From contig NC_088787.1 of NCBI RefSeq assembly GCF_949628265.1, positions 424,501 through 488,500 on the forward strand: a stretch of DNA of 64,000 nt, in the 5' to 3' direction. The position numbers and the translations under genes were made by a program. Source of the stretch: Cloeon dipterum. Its lineage: Eukaryota > Arthropoda > Insecta > Ephemeroptera > Baetidae. Shown here one piece after another: positions 51,715-62,216 of the stretch. Numbering within the stretch: position 1 is the first letter of the stretch; each line of letters opens with the position of its first letter. Under the pieces are notes generated by a model, which was not told the DNA's origin, did no database searches, and saw nothing but the letters and a program-made list of their open reading frames with translations.

Positions 51715-52515
51715 TTACTTCGCTCTGCAACCGCTCACGACGAAATCTGAGAAGCGGCAGTAGACGTTGGTTTGGTGTTTTAGCTCATCGGTGGCGGGGA
51801 CGGCGTGCAGATTTGGCGTCGCACCAGGCAGCGAGACGAGCATCACGAAATCCTGATTCGTCGTCACGTTCACGGCGACAGGGATCGGAATATTTGCCCC
51901 GGGTCCGAAGGGGATGAAGTCGCTGCGGCACCACATGACTTTGTCGTTCAGCTTGTCGTAAAAGCCTTGGTCCCAGATTATAATCAGCGTCGGATTCACT
52001 CCTTTGATTTAATTTAGCGTTTGTTTTTTTTCTTGGAATATTTCACCTCTGATAAAATTGTAGATCATTTCAAACTCCTGCTTGGTTTCTGCGTAGGGAA
52101 GCGAGCCCCTCATCTTCAAACACGTGTTGAGAGATGACATGCCGTACTGTGGAAAAATTGCTATTGAGAAATGCTAAATTTGTGCCAAAATTATACCCAT
52201 CTTGTGTCGATCGCTCTCGTGGTGAGAGCAGATTTAGATTCAGTCAGCGGAATCCCTTTTAAAACGAAATTAAATGTGGAAAATATGAAAAAGAAAATCA
52301 TACAGCTAGTGCACGAAGAGTCAATTATAAAAAACCCGTCAAACGTCATGCACGGTGAGCTTAGATCTTGCTCGGCGGGAATCCGACTATGTGGCTTATT
52401 TAAATCGGTGGAAAAAGAATTTAAAGGTCTTGTCGTTGACAAAAAAAAAAGGATTGTGAAATACCTCCAAGGTGAAATCGTAGATTTTCCAGAAGCGGTT
52501 CGCCGCCTTATTAGC
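51715..52515 (-). CDS. C-type-lectin-like protein, 3' exons
   Basis: Three exons joined in frame: 52515-52465 (phase 0), 52146-52047, 52001-51715 with TAA. They read ANKAANRFWKIYDFTLE, then YGMSSLNTCLKMRGSLPYAE..FEMIYNFIRG, then VNPTLIIIWDQGFYD.., KVMWCRSDFIPFGPG.. and a terminal VYCRFSDFVVSGCRAK. The order of the motifs (a Cys in a GM-like/Leu-Ala helix region, an IIWDQG strand, a WC loop, a final Cys-x-Phe) resembles a diverged C-type-lectin fold; this is a fold-level guess, not a firm assignment. The 52001 acceptor is an AAAGGAG tandem, so one residue may be optional. A poly(A) signal on this strand lies at 51646-51641. The 5' part is probably the open frame at 52956-52590, but I could not find a splice joining the two in frame. 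Confidence 0.6.
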
Positions 52516-52589
52516 CTGAAGGAGAAACACCAAGGAAGTCAAACGCGAACGTTTCCTCGTTCATAGCTTCAAATATTATTACCGAAAAA

Positions 52590-52956
52590 TAATGTTTTTT
52601 TTTTCATTTGTTTTTGGCAAGTATTTTATACTTTTCATTTCTCCGCTTTCGTAGAGTTTGATGATCATTTCGGCGGCAAGATCAAAGTTGGTCGAGTAAT
52701 ACTCGTTTGTCACGTCATAAACCACGTTGAATAAGAAAGTATTTATCTTCTTTTTGCCGTAAACGTCTTCCAACGGCGAGTACTTGACTTGTTGTTGACG
52801 AATCGCTCTTTGCATCGAATAGAAGTCACTTTTGAAAATTTGAATTTCTGATTCAAAAGTGTTATAATTTTTTACAGGGGATAAAACATCCTGGACATCA
52901 TTTTCAAGTACACGTGCCCATTGATTTTGGTCGAGTTGTACACCTTTGGGTTTCAT
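52590..52956 (-). CDS. Probable 5' exon of the C-type-lectin-like gene
   Basis: Open frame beginning MKPKGVQLDQNQWARVLEND and continuing with helical, charged sequence (FKSDFYSMQRAIRQQQVKY, YDVTNEYYSTNFDLAAEM). Composition is protein-like, and it lies directly upstream of the lectin-like exons on the same strand. No signal peptide is visible at this Met. The only good donor-like site (AAAA|GTATAA near 52622) has the wrong phase for the next exon. It could belong to a different transcript. Confidence 0.4.
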
Positions 52957-53599
52957 TGTTTAAATTAATAATTTTTCTCATTAACTTTTCGTCGACTTAA
53001 CCAGTCCTGTGTGCTCTGCAAGGCATTGAATCATTTGCTGCAAGACCGATTTAAGCGTTAATATATTAACGAATTTGTATTTATTTTTGGTTTTACTTTG
53101 GCTGCGTAACTGGTGCGGCTCAAAAATAGCCAGTGTTCCAAATTTTCTCGGCCTCGCCTTTTAGCAACAAATGAAGATCGAATTGGAACAGAACAAATCA
53201 TAAAATATATAAAAGATATACTTTCTTTAACCCTGAAATTTCTCCTGCAAAGTTGATAATGCATCTTCGATTTAACGTCGACTCCCATGGGCGCCTTTTA
53301 GCAAAATTATATTAAACTTTAATAATATATTTGAACAAGGGTCGGAAATTGACAGACTAATTAACGCTTTTCACTGATTTTCAGCTGAATGAATAAAAAT
53401 TAACCCTGCTCTGGGTTTGATTAAAACACACACTGTCAAAATTAAACCTAAGTTCTATTTATGCCATTTTAGAGTTTTACGGGTATTTGGATTTTCATTA
53501 ATTTGGTATAGATAAGAGCGTTAGTCAGGGCTAAAGGTTTGAGGCCCAGACTGCAGCATGTCATCCAATTTTCCTTCCAGTTCACCTATACGAGAATGA

Positions 53600-54949
53600 T
53601 AAATGATGTTTACATAAAATTTACGGATTTTGTGCGTGTCTGCACAGAAAGCCGAAACTTGAGGACATTTGACGCCCAAAATATTTTGGTCGACATATAG
53701 AACCAATTAATTCTATGAATTAATTCGTCACCCCCGCCATGGTCAACCAAAATTGGAAGGGAGCCATGTTTATTAACAGACATATGTTCACGAGACACGC
53801 TTGTCACGGTTTTCACTATTTGATCTGTAATAAATTGACCTATCACTCCTGCGCGAGTGAGGACTGCGAGTGCAAATTCTGTGATATTAAACAAATTAAC
53901 TTTTACCATTTTTTTGAATGTGTTAAGAACAATCTGACGTTGTGCCAAGCCGCCAAAGCAAAAACGAGCATTGATATGTGATTTAATTACTCTATATTTT
54001 ATGTCTGTTGTACACCTTTTGGTGTTTAATAAATATTTCATTCATTAATTCTATGAAGAACATTCTGGAGACGTTCGTCTCCAAATTTGAATACCAAGAG
54101 TATGATGAGTGGAAATTTCCTAGAAAAATTATAATTACTTTAAAGAAGACAAACGATGTTACACCTCATCGAGAAGCACTGGCCTCTCTTTCGAAAGAAT
54201 TTCTTTACCAGATTCCTTTTGGTGTGACGAAACTGCGGGTAAGATATTTTTTCCCAGCTATATCTCAGTTATTCAAAATAATATTGTTTCAGATTTGCGC
54301 CTGGGAAACAATTGACTTCCAATGTGAGAGAAACCGTTTGCTGCGCTACCTGCGCAGAGCAGGAGGAACTCTGAAATCTCTTATCTTCCAATTCTTAAGG
54401 CCAGAATTGAATATCACTTTCCAACATATCTTTGATCACTGCATCGAATTGGAAGAAATTGTGCTAATCCATTCCTTTATGAGTCTTGAATTTCCAATAG
54501 CTTCTTTTGGACAGTTGAAAAGTTTACACTGGACAAACTTGTAAGATGTCTATTTTGAAACAAAATAATTCAAATACAACTCAACTATTTTATTAACAGG
54601 ATTGGCGCTGGACAAAAATACGGTACGGCACCGTAGAACTTGACAGAATTTTTTCAGCGCCTCTTCTGGAAGACATTTCTATCTGCATTCCCACCAAATT
54701 AAATCTGGGTAACAAAGAGTTTCTTTTGAACCAGATTAGGAATCGTAAGATTTTGACCAAATTGACTAAGATGAAGCTTTATTGGTATCATGTCGAATAC
54801 AATTACGATTCCAATGAAGAAGAATTCCAAGAGTTGGCTCGTGAACTTTTCGTATCAAATATTGTTTACATGGAGAAGCAGTGTTTTGAATTTTCCCGCT
54901 CTAACTCACAGGTAATCAAATGGAAACTTCCCATCAGCTGATCCCATCT
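53600..54949 (+). pseudogene. F-box/LRR-like pseudogene, interrupted by a LINE fragment
   Basis: Truncated relative of the intact gene at 55.1-57.3 kb. Recognisable parts: about 53605-53705 (VYIKFTDFVRVCTESRNL, matching VDIKFTEFVRVCRESRNL of the intact copy), 54044-54237 (NSMKNILETFVSKFEY.., DVTPHREALASLSKEFL), 54294-54540 (ETIDFQCERNRLLRYLRRAG, ELNITFQHIFDHCIELEE) and 54600-54941 (APLLEDISICIPTKLNLG). The intron positions of the intact gene are conserved. Breaks: an in-frame stop at the insertion flank, the 324-bp insertion itself, and a frameshift near 54625, where a TACGGTACGGCAC string appears duplicated by four bases. No first exon is found upstream. Confidence 0.8.
53720..54043 (+). mobile_element. 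5'-truncated non-LTR retrotransposon (LINE) 3' end
   Basis: 324-bp insertion flanked by the direct repeat ATTAATTCTATGAA (53706-53719 and 54044-54057); the paralogous intact gene lacks it. It encodes an ORF tail ending at a TGA near 53981 with a Cys/His cluster (CASEDCECKFCDIKQINFYH, then HFFECVKNN), typical of the zinc-knuckle-like C-terminus of LINE reverse transcriptase proteins. The insert ends with TTTAATAAATATTTCATTCA rather than a pure poly(A). Strongly 5'-truncated, non-functional. Confidence 0.8.
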
Positions 54950-55119
54950 TCTGCTGGGGTTGCCACATGTGAGAATTAACGCAAGGATGTTTCATAATCA
55001 ATAAGGTTAGGATCGTGTTGGGCCCAAAATCCTGTTCAAAATGATTAAATTCTCTTAATTGGACAGTAAATTGCCCGTTTCAAGCACAGAACAACCGAAA
55101 TATTATTATTCCAAAGTAA

Positions 55120-57316
55120 ATGCAGATGGCATCCCTAGCTCCCTTGCTCGCCAGCGCCACCAAGCCGTAACTAGAGGATTTGTTTACGCGTCTCCTCCAC
55201 GCTACCGGTGGTTCGTGCGCGTGAGAACTGTTTTGTTTTCAAATTTCTCGATTCCAACAAAATTTTAGGTGAGTTAGGTGTTTTATGAAAAAAAATTAGC
55301 TCAATGAAGCCTCGTCAATTAATTTAAACGTTTATCAGGGTCCCCGAGGCGTCAAATATCAGCCAAATGAATACAAATATTCACTAACTTTTAACCACGC
55401 GGACGATTAGACGTTTGAAAGCTGAAATATTTAGCTTTTCCGAAACTTTAACATAATTATTCCATTTATTGGTTAAATATTACATAAAAACGTAATTCTA
55501 GAATTAAAAAAAGGTAGACCTGAACAGTAAATTTATCTATCAACAGACAGAACAAAAATTAAAAATAAATCTAACCATCAAATTTGTTATTTTAATTTAC
55601 AAATTCCTCCAAATAATTTATCTTCGATACTAAAGAGTCCTTATAGAATTTACCAAATTTAGAGATTTTAGGGAATAAGAAAGTAATTGATTTTATTTCG
55701 TTGAAATTTTTAATTATATAAACGCTATCGGTTTCCAAAATTGAATCCCGTTTATTTTTCCAGATAAATAAAAAAGCGACGTAGAAAACGAAGTGTTGAA
55801 GTTCATCCCAGTTCTTTTATCCCTGCAAGATTTGCCGATCAACACAATCGTTAAAAATATTGGGGGCTACAGAGAACTCATTACCAAGAAGATTGGTATT
55901 GTTTAATCATTTTTATTATCTTAGCTTTCGTTTATATTTAACAAATTCTAGCTCCTCCAATGCGCAAAATTTTGTTTGACGAAGCAATGGAAAGCATGGA
56001 AGAAATTGGAGAAGACCAGGTTTGGGCTGCTCTTCCATACCTTGACCAGCACAAGACGACTGAACGTTTTTCAATCAAAGATTTTGCTAGACTTTTCCGC
56101 TTGAAAAGCAAATATGGAGGTTTTTCTGAAGCATCCGTTTCAATAGAAGAGGTAAAAATTAGAGCCGTGCGTATTGCCGAAACATAATAAAAAATTTTGA
56201 TTTTGCTTTCAGTTTCTTCAATATCTGGTTGATTTTGTTCCGAATTTGAAAGAGCTCGAGATTGAGGACCCAAGGCCACATTTGAATAGAGAGTTGTCAA
56301 AACAAATACGGCTACAGCCACTTGCCATTGACCTGCTCTTGAAGATAGAAAACTTAACGGAAGTCAGCATTAACGGAGTTGACATCAAATTTACAGAATT
56401 TGTGCGAGTCTGCAGAGAAAGCCGAAACTTGAAGTTCATTTTAGCAGACAATATTCTGGTCGATATGGAACCAACTAATTCCATGAAGAACATTCTGGAG
56501 ACCCTCGCCTCCAATTTTGCCTACCAAAAGTATGAATGGAAATTTCCTAGACAATTTGGAATGACTTTGAAGAAGACAGACGATGTTACACCTCATCGAG
56601 AAGCATTAGTGTCTCTTTCGAAAGACTTTCTTGAACTGATCCCGTCAGGCTTGACGAAACTGGAAGTAATATTTTTTTTCCAGCTGTTGTGCTGTTATTC
56701 AAAATAATATTACATTTCAGATTCAGGCCCGCCAAACAATTGACATCCAAAGCGAGAGAAACTGTTTGTTGCGCAACCTGAGCAGAGTAGGAGGAACTCT
56801 GAAAGCTCTTATCATCGAAGACTTAAAGGCAGAATTGAATATCACATTCAAACATATCTTTGAACACTGCATCGAATTGGAATCACTGACATTAACTGGC
56901 TCATACGTAGCGGATGGTGGGCCGATAACTTCTTTTGGCCGGTTGAAAAGTTTTACCTGGATAAACAAGTAAAATATATATTTCGAATCTAAATGATATA
57001 AATCTAACCCGATTATTTTATTTACAGGTTCTGCTTTGGAGCAGAATGGTCTGGCACCGTAGGACTTGGCAGATTTTTGTCTGCGCCTCTTCTAGAAGAC
57101 ATTGCCATTTGCTTACCCACTGAAATAGATCTTGGTGACAAAGAGTTGCTTTTGTACCAGATTAGGAATCGCATGATATTGACCAAATTGACTAAGATGG
57201 AGATTAGGTATTACGTCAATTTCATTCGCCGATATCACAATGAAGAAGGATTCCATGAATTAGCTCGTGCACTGCGCTCTTTAGGTTGCGAATCATATAT
57301 TATTCGTACGTATTGA
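55120..57316 (+). CDS. F-box-like / leucine-rich-repeat-like protein, intact
   Basis: Exons 55120-55166, 55777-55895, 55952-56151, 56213-56665, 56721-56968, 57028-57316; sum 1,356 nt, 451 residues plus TGA. The N-terminus is MQMASLAPLLASATK; residues ~29-43 (LLSLQDLPINTIVKNI) resemble the start of an F-box. Then come DQVWAALPYLDQHKTTERFS and a series of Leu-rich strands (FLQYLVDFVPNLKELEIEDP, NLTEVSINGVDI, NLKFILADNILVD, GTLKALIIEDLKAELNITF, HCIELESLTLTGSYV, RLKSFTWINK, APLLEDIAICLPTEIDLG). A likely role is substrate recognition for a ubiquitin ligase, but this is inferred only from the F-box/LRR resemblance. Exon 1 ends in a weak donor (GTAACT) and exon 2 uses an unusual AAAAAG|C acceptor, so the first junction is the least certain. 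A poly(A) signal follows at 57394. Confidence 0.8.
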
Positions 57317-58146
57317 ACTGCCCTAAATCTCAAAGCAACCTAGCTCCTGTGGAATGATCTTGCACCGAATCTGTGTCTCAACAAACACCTATAAATAAAT
57401 GCATTTAAGGAACTCTTAATACAACAGTTTTTCAACAAGTGTTGAGCTCATGTCTCACCTTTTTTTTTCAAAATTGTGCTCCTAATTGTGAAAAAAATGT
57501 CAGCCACAGCATGGACTATTTCTTAAATCTTTTTTTGTTCCTTCTTTGTAAAAGGCATTTGTTGTTGGAATAAATTTAATCCCTTATTTTAATTTCCGAT
57601 CAATTTATTTACGGTCTGCATTACTTGTTTTAGAAATAAAACGTTCCAAAACCAGCAACTAAATAAAAGGATTTGAAAAATATTTCACAAGAAGGGCGTG
57701 AGTAGTAGGGACTGCTGACGTTCATACAATATATGTTTCAAAGTGTGGGAGGCAGGGTTTAATAATAAATACACAACTCATTTATTGCACTCGTATTTTA
57801 TTTGGGGAAATTCAATTCTCGCCGTCTTTGCGGCTCTTAACACCTTAACAGAATGGTCACCTCTTCGCCCGCAAAGGACGCAAAGAAGTGACGAGCTTTG
57901 ACTGATTAAATTAATCTGGGGGAAAAACGTTTTAGTCGCCGCTGCAGAGATGAAAAGAAAATAGATTCGGTGGTATTTTGGGTCTGAAAGAACGCCACGT
58001 GAACCACGTATACTTCTGCGTGGCTCAATTTTGTGGAGATCCTCAAAAGCCGCTGCAAACCTAGCACTCTATGAAGACTTACTATCACCCAGGAATTTAT
58101 AGTAGCAGCGGTTACGGTAACACAAATCGTTTTTTGGAGAGGAACG
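57317..58146. other. Gap after the F-box-like gene
   Basis: Contains the 3' UTR with AATAAA at 57394-57399. Beyond it I see AT-rich sequence and one GC-richer stretch at 57800-57900 (GCCGTCTTTGCGGCTC) without coding signal. Confidence 0.5.
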
Positions 58147-58705
58147 GTTTTGAATTTACCCGCTGTAACTCGCAGGTAAACAAATGGAAACATCCCCAGC
58201 TGATCCCAGCATCTTCTGCTGGGGTTGCCACATGTGAGAATTAACGCGAAGGTGTTTCAAAATCAATACGTTAGGATCCTGTTGGGCCTGAAAACCTGCT
58301 GAAAATGATTAAATTTTCCGAATTGGACACTAATTTGCCCGTTTCTAGAACAGAACATCCGGAAAATTATTATTCCAAAGTAAATGCAGCTGGCAACCCT
58401 AGCTCCCATGCTCGCCAGCGCCACCAAGAAAGACGTAAGTAGGGGATTTGATTACGTCTCCTTCTTGCTATCGGAGGTTCGTGCGCGTGAGAACTGTTTT
58501 GTTTTCAAATTTCTCGATTCCAACCAAATTAAAGGTCAGTTAGGAATTGTAAGAAATAAAGTGAACTCAAAGAATCCTCGCTTATTACTTTAAACGGGTA
58601 GCCGGGTTCCAGAGGCGTCAAATATCAGCCAAATAAATAAAAATATTCATTAATTTTTTACCACGCGTTTGATTAGACGTTTGAAAGCTGAAATGTTTAA
58701 ATATA
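58147..58705 (+). pseudogene. Duplicated 5' fragment of the F-box-like gene
   Basis: About 560 bp closely matching 54,885-55,440: the tail of the preceding copy (TTTGAATTTACCCGCTGTAA versus TTTGAATTTTCCCGCTCTAA), the intergenic part (TCTGCTGGGGTTGCCACATG in both) and a first exon at 58384 (MQLATLAPMLASATKKD) followed by a good GTAAGT donor. No later exons of this copy follow, so it is a truncated duplicate unless it splices to something beyond recognition. The donor here is stronger than in the intact gene and shifts the phase by 4 bp. Confidence 0.7.
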
Positions 58706-58934
58706 ATTATAATATTTGTTCGAGGAATATCTATGAGAAATACCAATTTCTCTCCAAAGAAATAAAAGGCGAAATTGGTTTCCTCCCAAGTGCCACGGAT
58801 CTCATGTTCTGCTTTACAATTAAGAAAATGCTTCTACCGATAAATAACAAGGAACCTTTTTTGAGGTACGTTTTCCCGCCAATTACTTCAAATAAGCACT
58901 CCTGGCAAAATTTTATTGTATCCTGCTTAATTAC

Positions 58935-59680
58935 TCAAATCTCAATTTTTCCCTTTACATCTTTTTGGCACTCATTCGGTGACGGACACTTTGGCTTCGA
59001 GCACGCCGACTAAATTTGAGAAGAGTATATAATTAATTAAAGAAGTTCCGATTTGAAATACCTCGCATATAAAAGAAGCTTCCGAGTAGCAATCAATAGG
59101 TTCTATACATAGTTTATTCTCCCGAATTCTGGAAATCATGCAGTAGGGCCGAGTAAAGTTTCCCAAATTCAACGTGTAGTTTAGTCGAGTTTGCACATTG
59201 TTTGGACACCAGGTGACACTGGAGCACGAATTCGTGGCTATTGTTCAGCGGATCGTTCTTCGAACACGGCACCGCACTCGTCCACAAAAATTCTATGGGC
59301 TCTGAAGCAAGGTTATTTTTTTCATTTTATCAATCGTGATTTTTTTACCTCTTTCAGTAAACAAAAAAGAACTGATGAGACTTTCATGAAAATCGTCGTC
59401 AAAATTTGAATCGTCGAATTGGTCAATTTCCAGCAGCTGCAGTTTCCTGTACAAACACGCCTCCACTGCTTTGCCAAAGTTGACCTATTTGATGGGAAAA
59501 AATAGAGTTCATTCTAAGTTTCGGCATGCAGAGTTTATTATACTTGGTCAACGCTGTCAAAGGTAATTTTCAATCCTCTTTTGATGAACTTTCCGATCGG
59601 CCGGTCTCGAACATCAAATAATTCGGCCTTGCTGTCTTTTATGCAAATTAATTATTGTTTTTCAGGTTCCGTCCAAATTT
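58935..59680 (-). pseudogene. C-type-lectin-like gene, apparently frameshifted
   Basis: Minus-strand exons: about 59640-59551 (ELFDVRDRPIGKFIKRGLKI..FDSVDQ, ending at a GTATAA donor), about 59485-59353 (VNFGKAVEACLYRKLQLLEI..LFTER, phase 1), about 59306-59062 (EPIEFLWTSAVPCSKNDPLN, later YCMISRI.., CYSEASFICE) and 59009-58935 (SACSKPKCPSPNECQKDVKG, TGA). VNFGKAVEAC, FLWTSA and CYSEASFICE are typical C-type-lectin positions, in the right order. Inside the third exon FLWTSA and CYSEASFICE are in different frames, so there is a net 1-bp slip somewhere near 59,170-59,260. It could be a decayed gene or an assembly indel. The N-terminus is not resolved. Confidence 0.6.
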
Positions 59681-59981
59681 TTACCACGAGTTAATTCGAC
59701 AAAATCTTTAAAAAAAGGTAAAAATTATTAAAAATTTTAAAATTTAAGACAAATATTGCCAAACCTTCACTTAGTGCTGTGTCTAGTAAGTTCTAATTAA
59801 AAATAAAACGTTTTATAGAAGAATTGTAATAAAATTATGAACTAACCTTTTTTATTCGAGTGTAATTTCTGCAAAATTGATATGGACCCTCGTTTTTTGG
59901 ACTGGTGGTCGTCGGCTTGATTGTATTTAGACTCGGCATCGGTCGCGGCGCCCCATGTGATAAAAAATCGTTTTAAATAAG

Positions 59982-60235
59982 AGATGGAGATCGAGAGGCC
60001 AAGATCAAAGCAACAGCCTGTTCGACGACCTCTTGTGATGCTTTAATTTTCTTGCTGCGAAAAAGTGAAGCTCGCACGGACGAGAATTAATTAAGAAAAG
60101 AGGCATATAATTGATATTAATCTGCGCATTGAATTGTTTATCGCTGTTGGAGAAGGAGAGAGGCCAAGATCAAAGTGGCAAGTACGGTAACCTTTTTGAC
60201 CCTTTGTGATTCTAAAATTTCTTAAACATTTTTTA
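59982..60235 (+). repeat. Degenerate tandem duplication
   Basis: GAGAGGCCAAGATCAAAG occurs at about 59993 and again at about 60160, each followed by a related TTTGTGAT or TTGTGATGCTTTAA stretch. Otherwise 59,700-60,468 is AT-rich intergenic sequence in which I see no gene. Confidence 0.45.
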
Positions 60236-60468
60236 AAATTTTGCTGCAATTTTGTGTAAAATAATAAATAAAATTGGACACCTGATGAATTCAAGCCGCG
60301 ACATATAAATTTTAAAAATTATTTTTCTCGCTCCCGTCAATTTTGAATTTACTGAAAACGCCGAATTAGACCATTTATAAATTTATATAGCTGCTTGGTA
60401 ACAGCAACCGCAATATCTACGCCCTTGAGACGAAATCGCTTGCCCTTTCCTCTGCGACTCCTCTGTGA

Positions 60469-60478
60469 TATAAAAAGG
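60469..60478 (+). promoter_or_regulatory. TATA box of the yellow-family gene
   Basis: TATAAAAAGG at 60469-60478, followed 32 bp later by an arthropod initiator TCAGTC (60499-60504, A+1 at 60501). The spacing matches a canonical TATA-Inr core promoter. It would start a 32-nt non-coding exon, 60501-60532, ending CTG|GTAAGA. Confidence 0.8.
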
Positions 60479-60802
60479 CGCACTTGAATAAATGTGATTC
60501 AGTCCGAAAAGCAACGCGGACCTTCACTTCTGGTAAGAATTTCCTTTTTATACTAATCAAATCTCGTCAGTCGGCTAGATTAAAATTATAGCAAGGAATA
60601 TATTTTCGTGAATAGTAGAAAAATTGGTTCCTATTTTAGGGGTTAAAAGTTTTTGCAAGAAAAATACCGAAACCGAGCCAATAGAGAATATGAAAAATTC
60701 ACGTAATCGCCGTGCTAATATATTTTTGGATTTTCGTTGTCTGTGCCGGCACTTTGCATAATTATCTTTTTATTTTGTTGCCAGTTGAAAAAGGCAGGAA
60801 GC

Positions 60803-62154
60803 ATGGCTCCGTTCTTGGTCGCCATTTTCTTGCTCGGCCTTTCATCTCTGGCCACCGCAGCCAACTTCAAACAAGTCTTTGGCTGGAATGAATTGGACTA
60901 CGAGTGGCCGTCGGAGGCCAGCAGGACACTGGCCCTGAAAAATGGAACTTTCAAACCTGAGAATATAGATCCGCGTTTCATGGCTGTCTACGGATCAAGG
61001 CTATTCCTCAGCCTGAACAAAGATGACGGAATTCCGGTGACTTTGGTGTCCATGCCGACGAGCAGCGCGTCCTCCGCAGCCCCGAAGCTCACTCCATTCC
61101 CTTCGTGGGAGATGAATGTAAGTTGCAAAAATAAATGCTCTTCTCGTGAATCCTCATGATTGACAACTCGATATTCCTGTTTTTGCAGGGACACGGAGAC
61201 TGCAGCAAGATCCAGCAGGCAAAAGGGCTTCAAGTGGACTCCGTTGGAAGGCTGTGGATGCTCCACCAGGGAAGCGACACCTGCAAATCCAATTTATGGA
61301 TTTTCAACTTGAAAAACAACCAAACCGAACTCATTCATCCGTTATCTTTTCCCGGCTGGGTGCAAGATTTGGTGATCGACGAAACGCCAAACGGAACCTT
61401 CGCCTACATCACGCGCTGGTGGTTTGAAAAAGGCTTTCTCGTCTTCAGTTTGGAGAAAAATGAATCTTGGATTGTGGACATGCCAGAAGTAGATGCTTAT
61501 TCCATTGCCCTGTCCCCCAAAAAGCTCTACTTCAGCGCATTCAGCTCCAGGAAACTGTATTCAATTTCCGTTGCCTCAATCAGGAACGGAACTCGAACTG
61601 CAAATCCGGAACTAATCGGAAACTGGACTGCAAGATCGTATAGAATGCTGATTGACAGTCACGGGACCATGTATACCGCTTTCACGTGGAAGGATTACAT
61701 GTCCTCTTGGAACTCTTTACAGCCATTTCACGAACAACGAGTTTATCAGGTATTGATTCCAATTTTGAGACTACAATACAAATAATTTATTTTAAATCAA
61801 CCTTAGAATTATTCTTGAATTCTCGGTTTATTTAAATGTATTTCAGTAAATTGGTGATGCCGATGCGTGTCTGATGAGAAATAGAAACAAGCAAAAGGGT
61901 ACTTAGCGAGATCCGGAAAATTCTCTCACTCGAAATATCGAACAATTATTTCTATATTTATTTTCCACTTTCTATCTTTCCTATCGGTTATTAAATTCGG
62001 TGCATTGTTTTGTTTTAGGTCGCCGGTTTGGACATTGTTAGGCCATTTACTTTTTCCTTGGACCAAAATGGAAATCTTTGGATGACGGTCTTTGACAATA
62101 AAAGAAATCCAAAATACAGGCTTTTGAAGGCTGCTGTTGGAGCAAAATCACCAG
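60803..62154 (+). CDS. Yellow / major royal jelly protein family member, 3' end unresolved
   Basis: Secreted six-bladed propeller family. A non-coding exon 60501-60532 splices to 60785; coding exons are 60803-61117, 61189-61749 and 62019 onward. Signal peptide MAPFLVAIFLLGLSSLATA. Family landmarks: FGWNELDYEWPSEASR, AVYGSRLFLSLNKDDGIPVTL, CSKIQQAKGLQVDSVGRLWM, SYRMLIDSHGTMYTAFTWKD, FTFSLDQNGNLWMTVFDNK. Several NxT/NxS sites (NGT, NQT, NES, NWT) suggest glycosylation. At 62154 the sequence is CCAG|GCAAGT, a good GC-type donor in phase 1; if used, the last exon lies beyond 64,000 or was not recognised. If not used, the frame runs 21 codons to a TGA at 62214-62216, giving a protein of about 357 residues, short for the family (about 400-450). 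I cannot assign it to a named yellow subgroup. Confidence 0.88.
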
Positions 62155-62216
62155 GCAAGTTGCAATTTGGAAATTTGTTAACTATTAGCCATGCAAAAAA
62201 CTTTTTGGCAACATGA

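Noticed and set aside
52171-52566. Plus-strand 131-codon ORF starting MLNLCQNYTHLVSIALV
   Set aside because: It overlaps the minus-strand lectin-like exon 52515-52465 and its flanking intron. It has fairly protein-like sequence, but no same-strand gene context; left as chance, with some doubt.
53610-54041. Minus-strand 143-codon ORF
   Set aside because: Antisense of the F-box-like pseudogene and the LINE fragment; the plus-strand homologies explain the region.
58669-59013. Plus-strand 114-codon ORF
   Set aside because: AT-rich random-looking translation, overlaps the duplicated F-box-like fragment and the minus-strand lectin-like exon; no splice or promoter signals.
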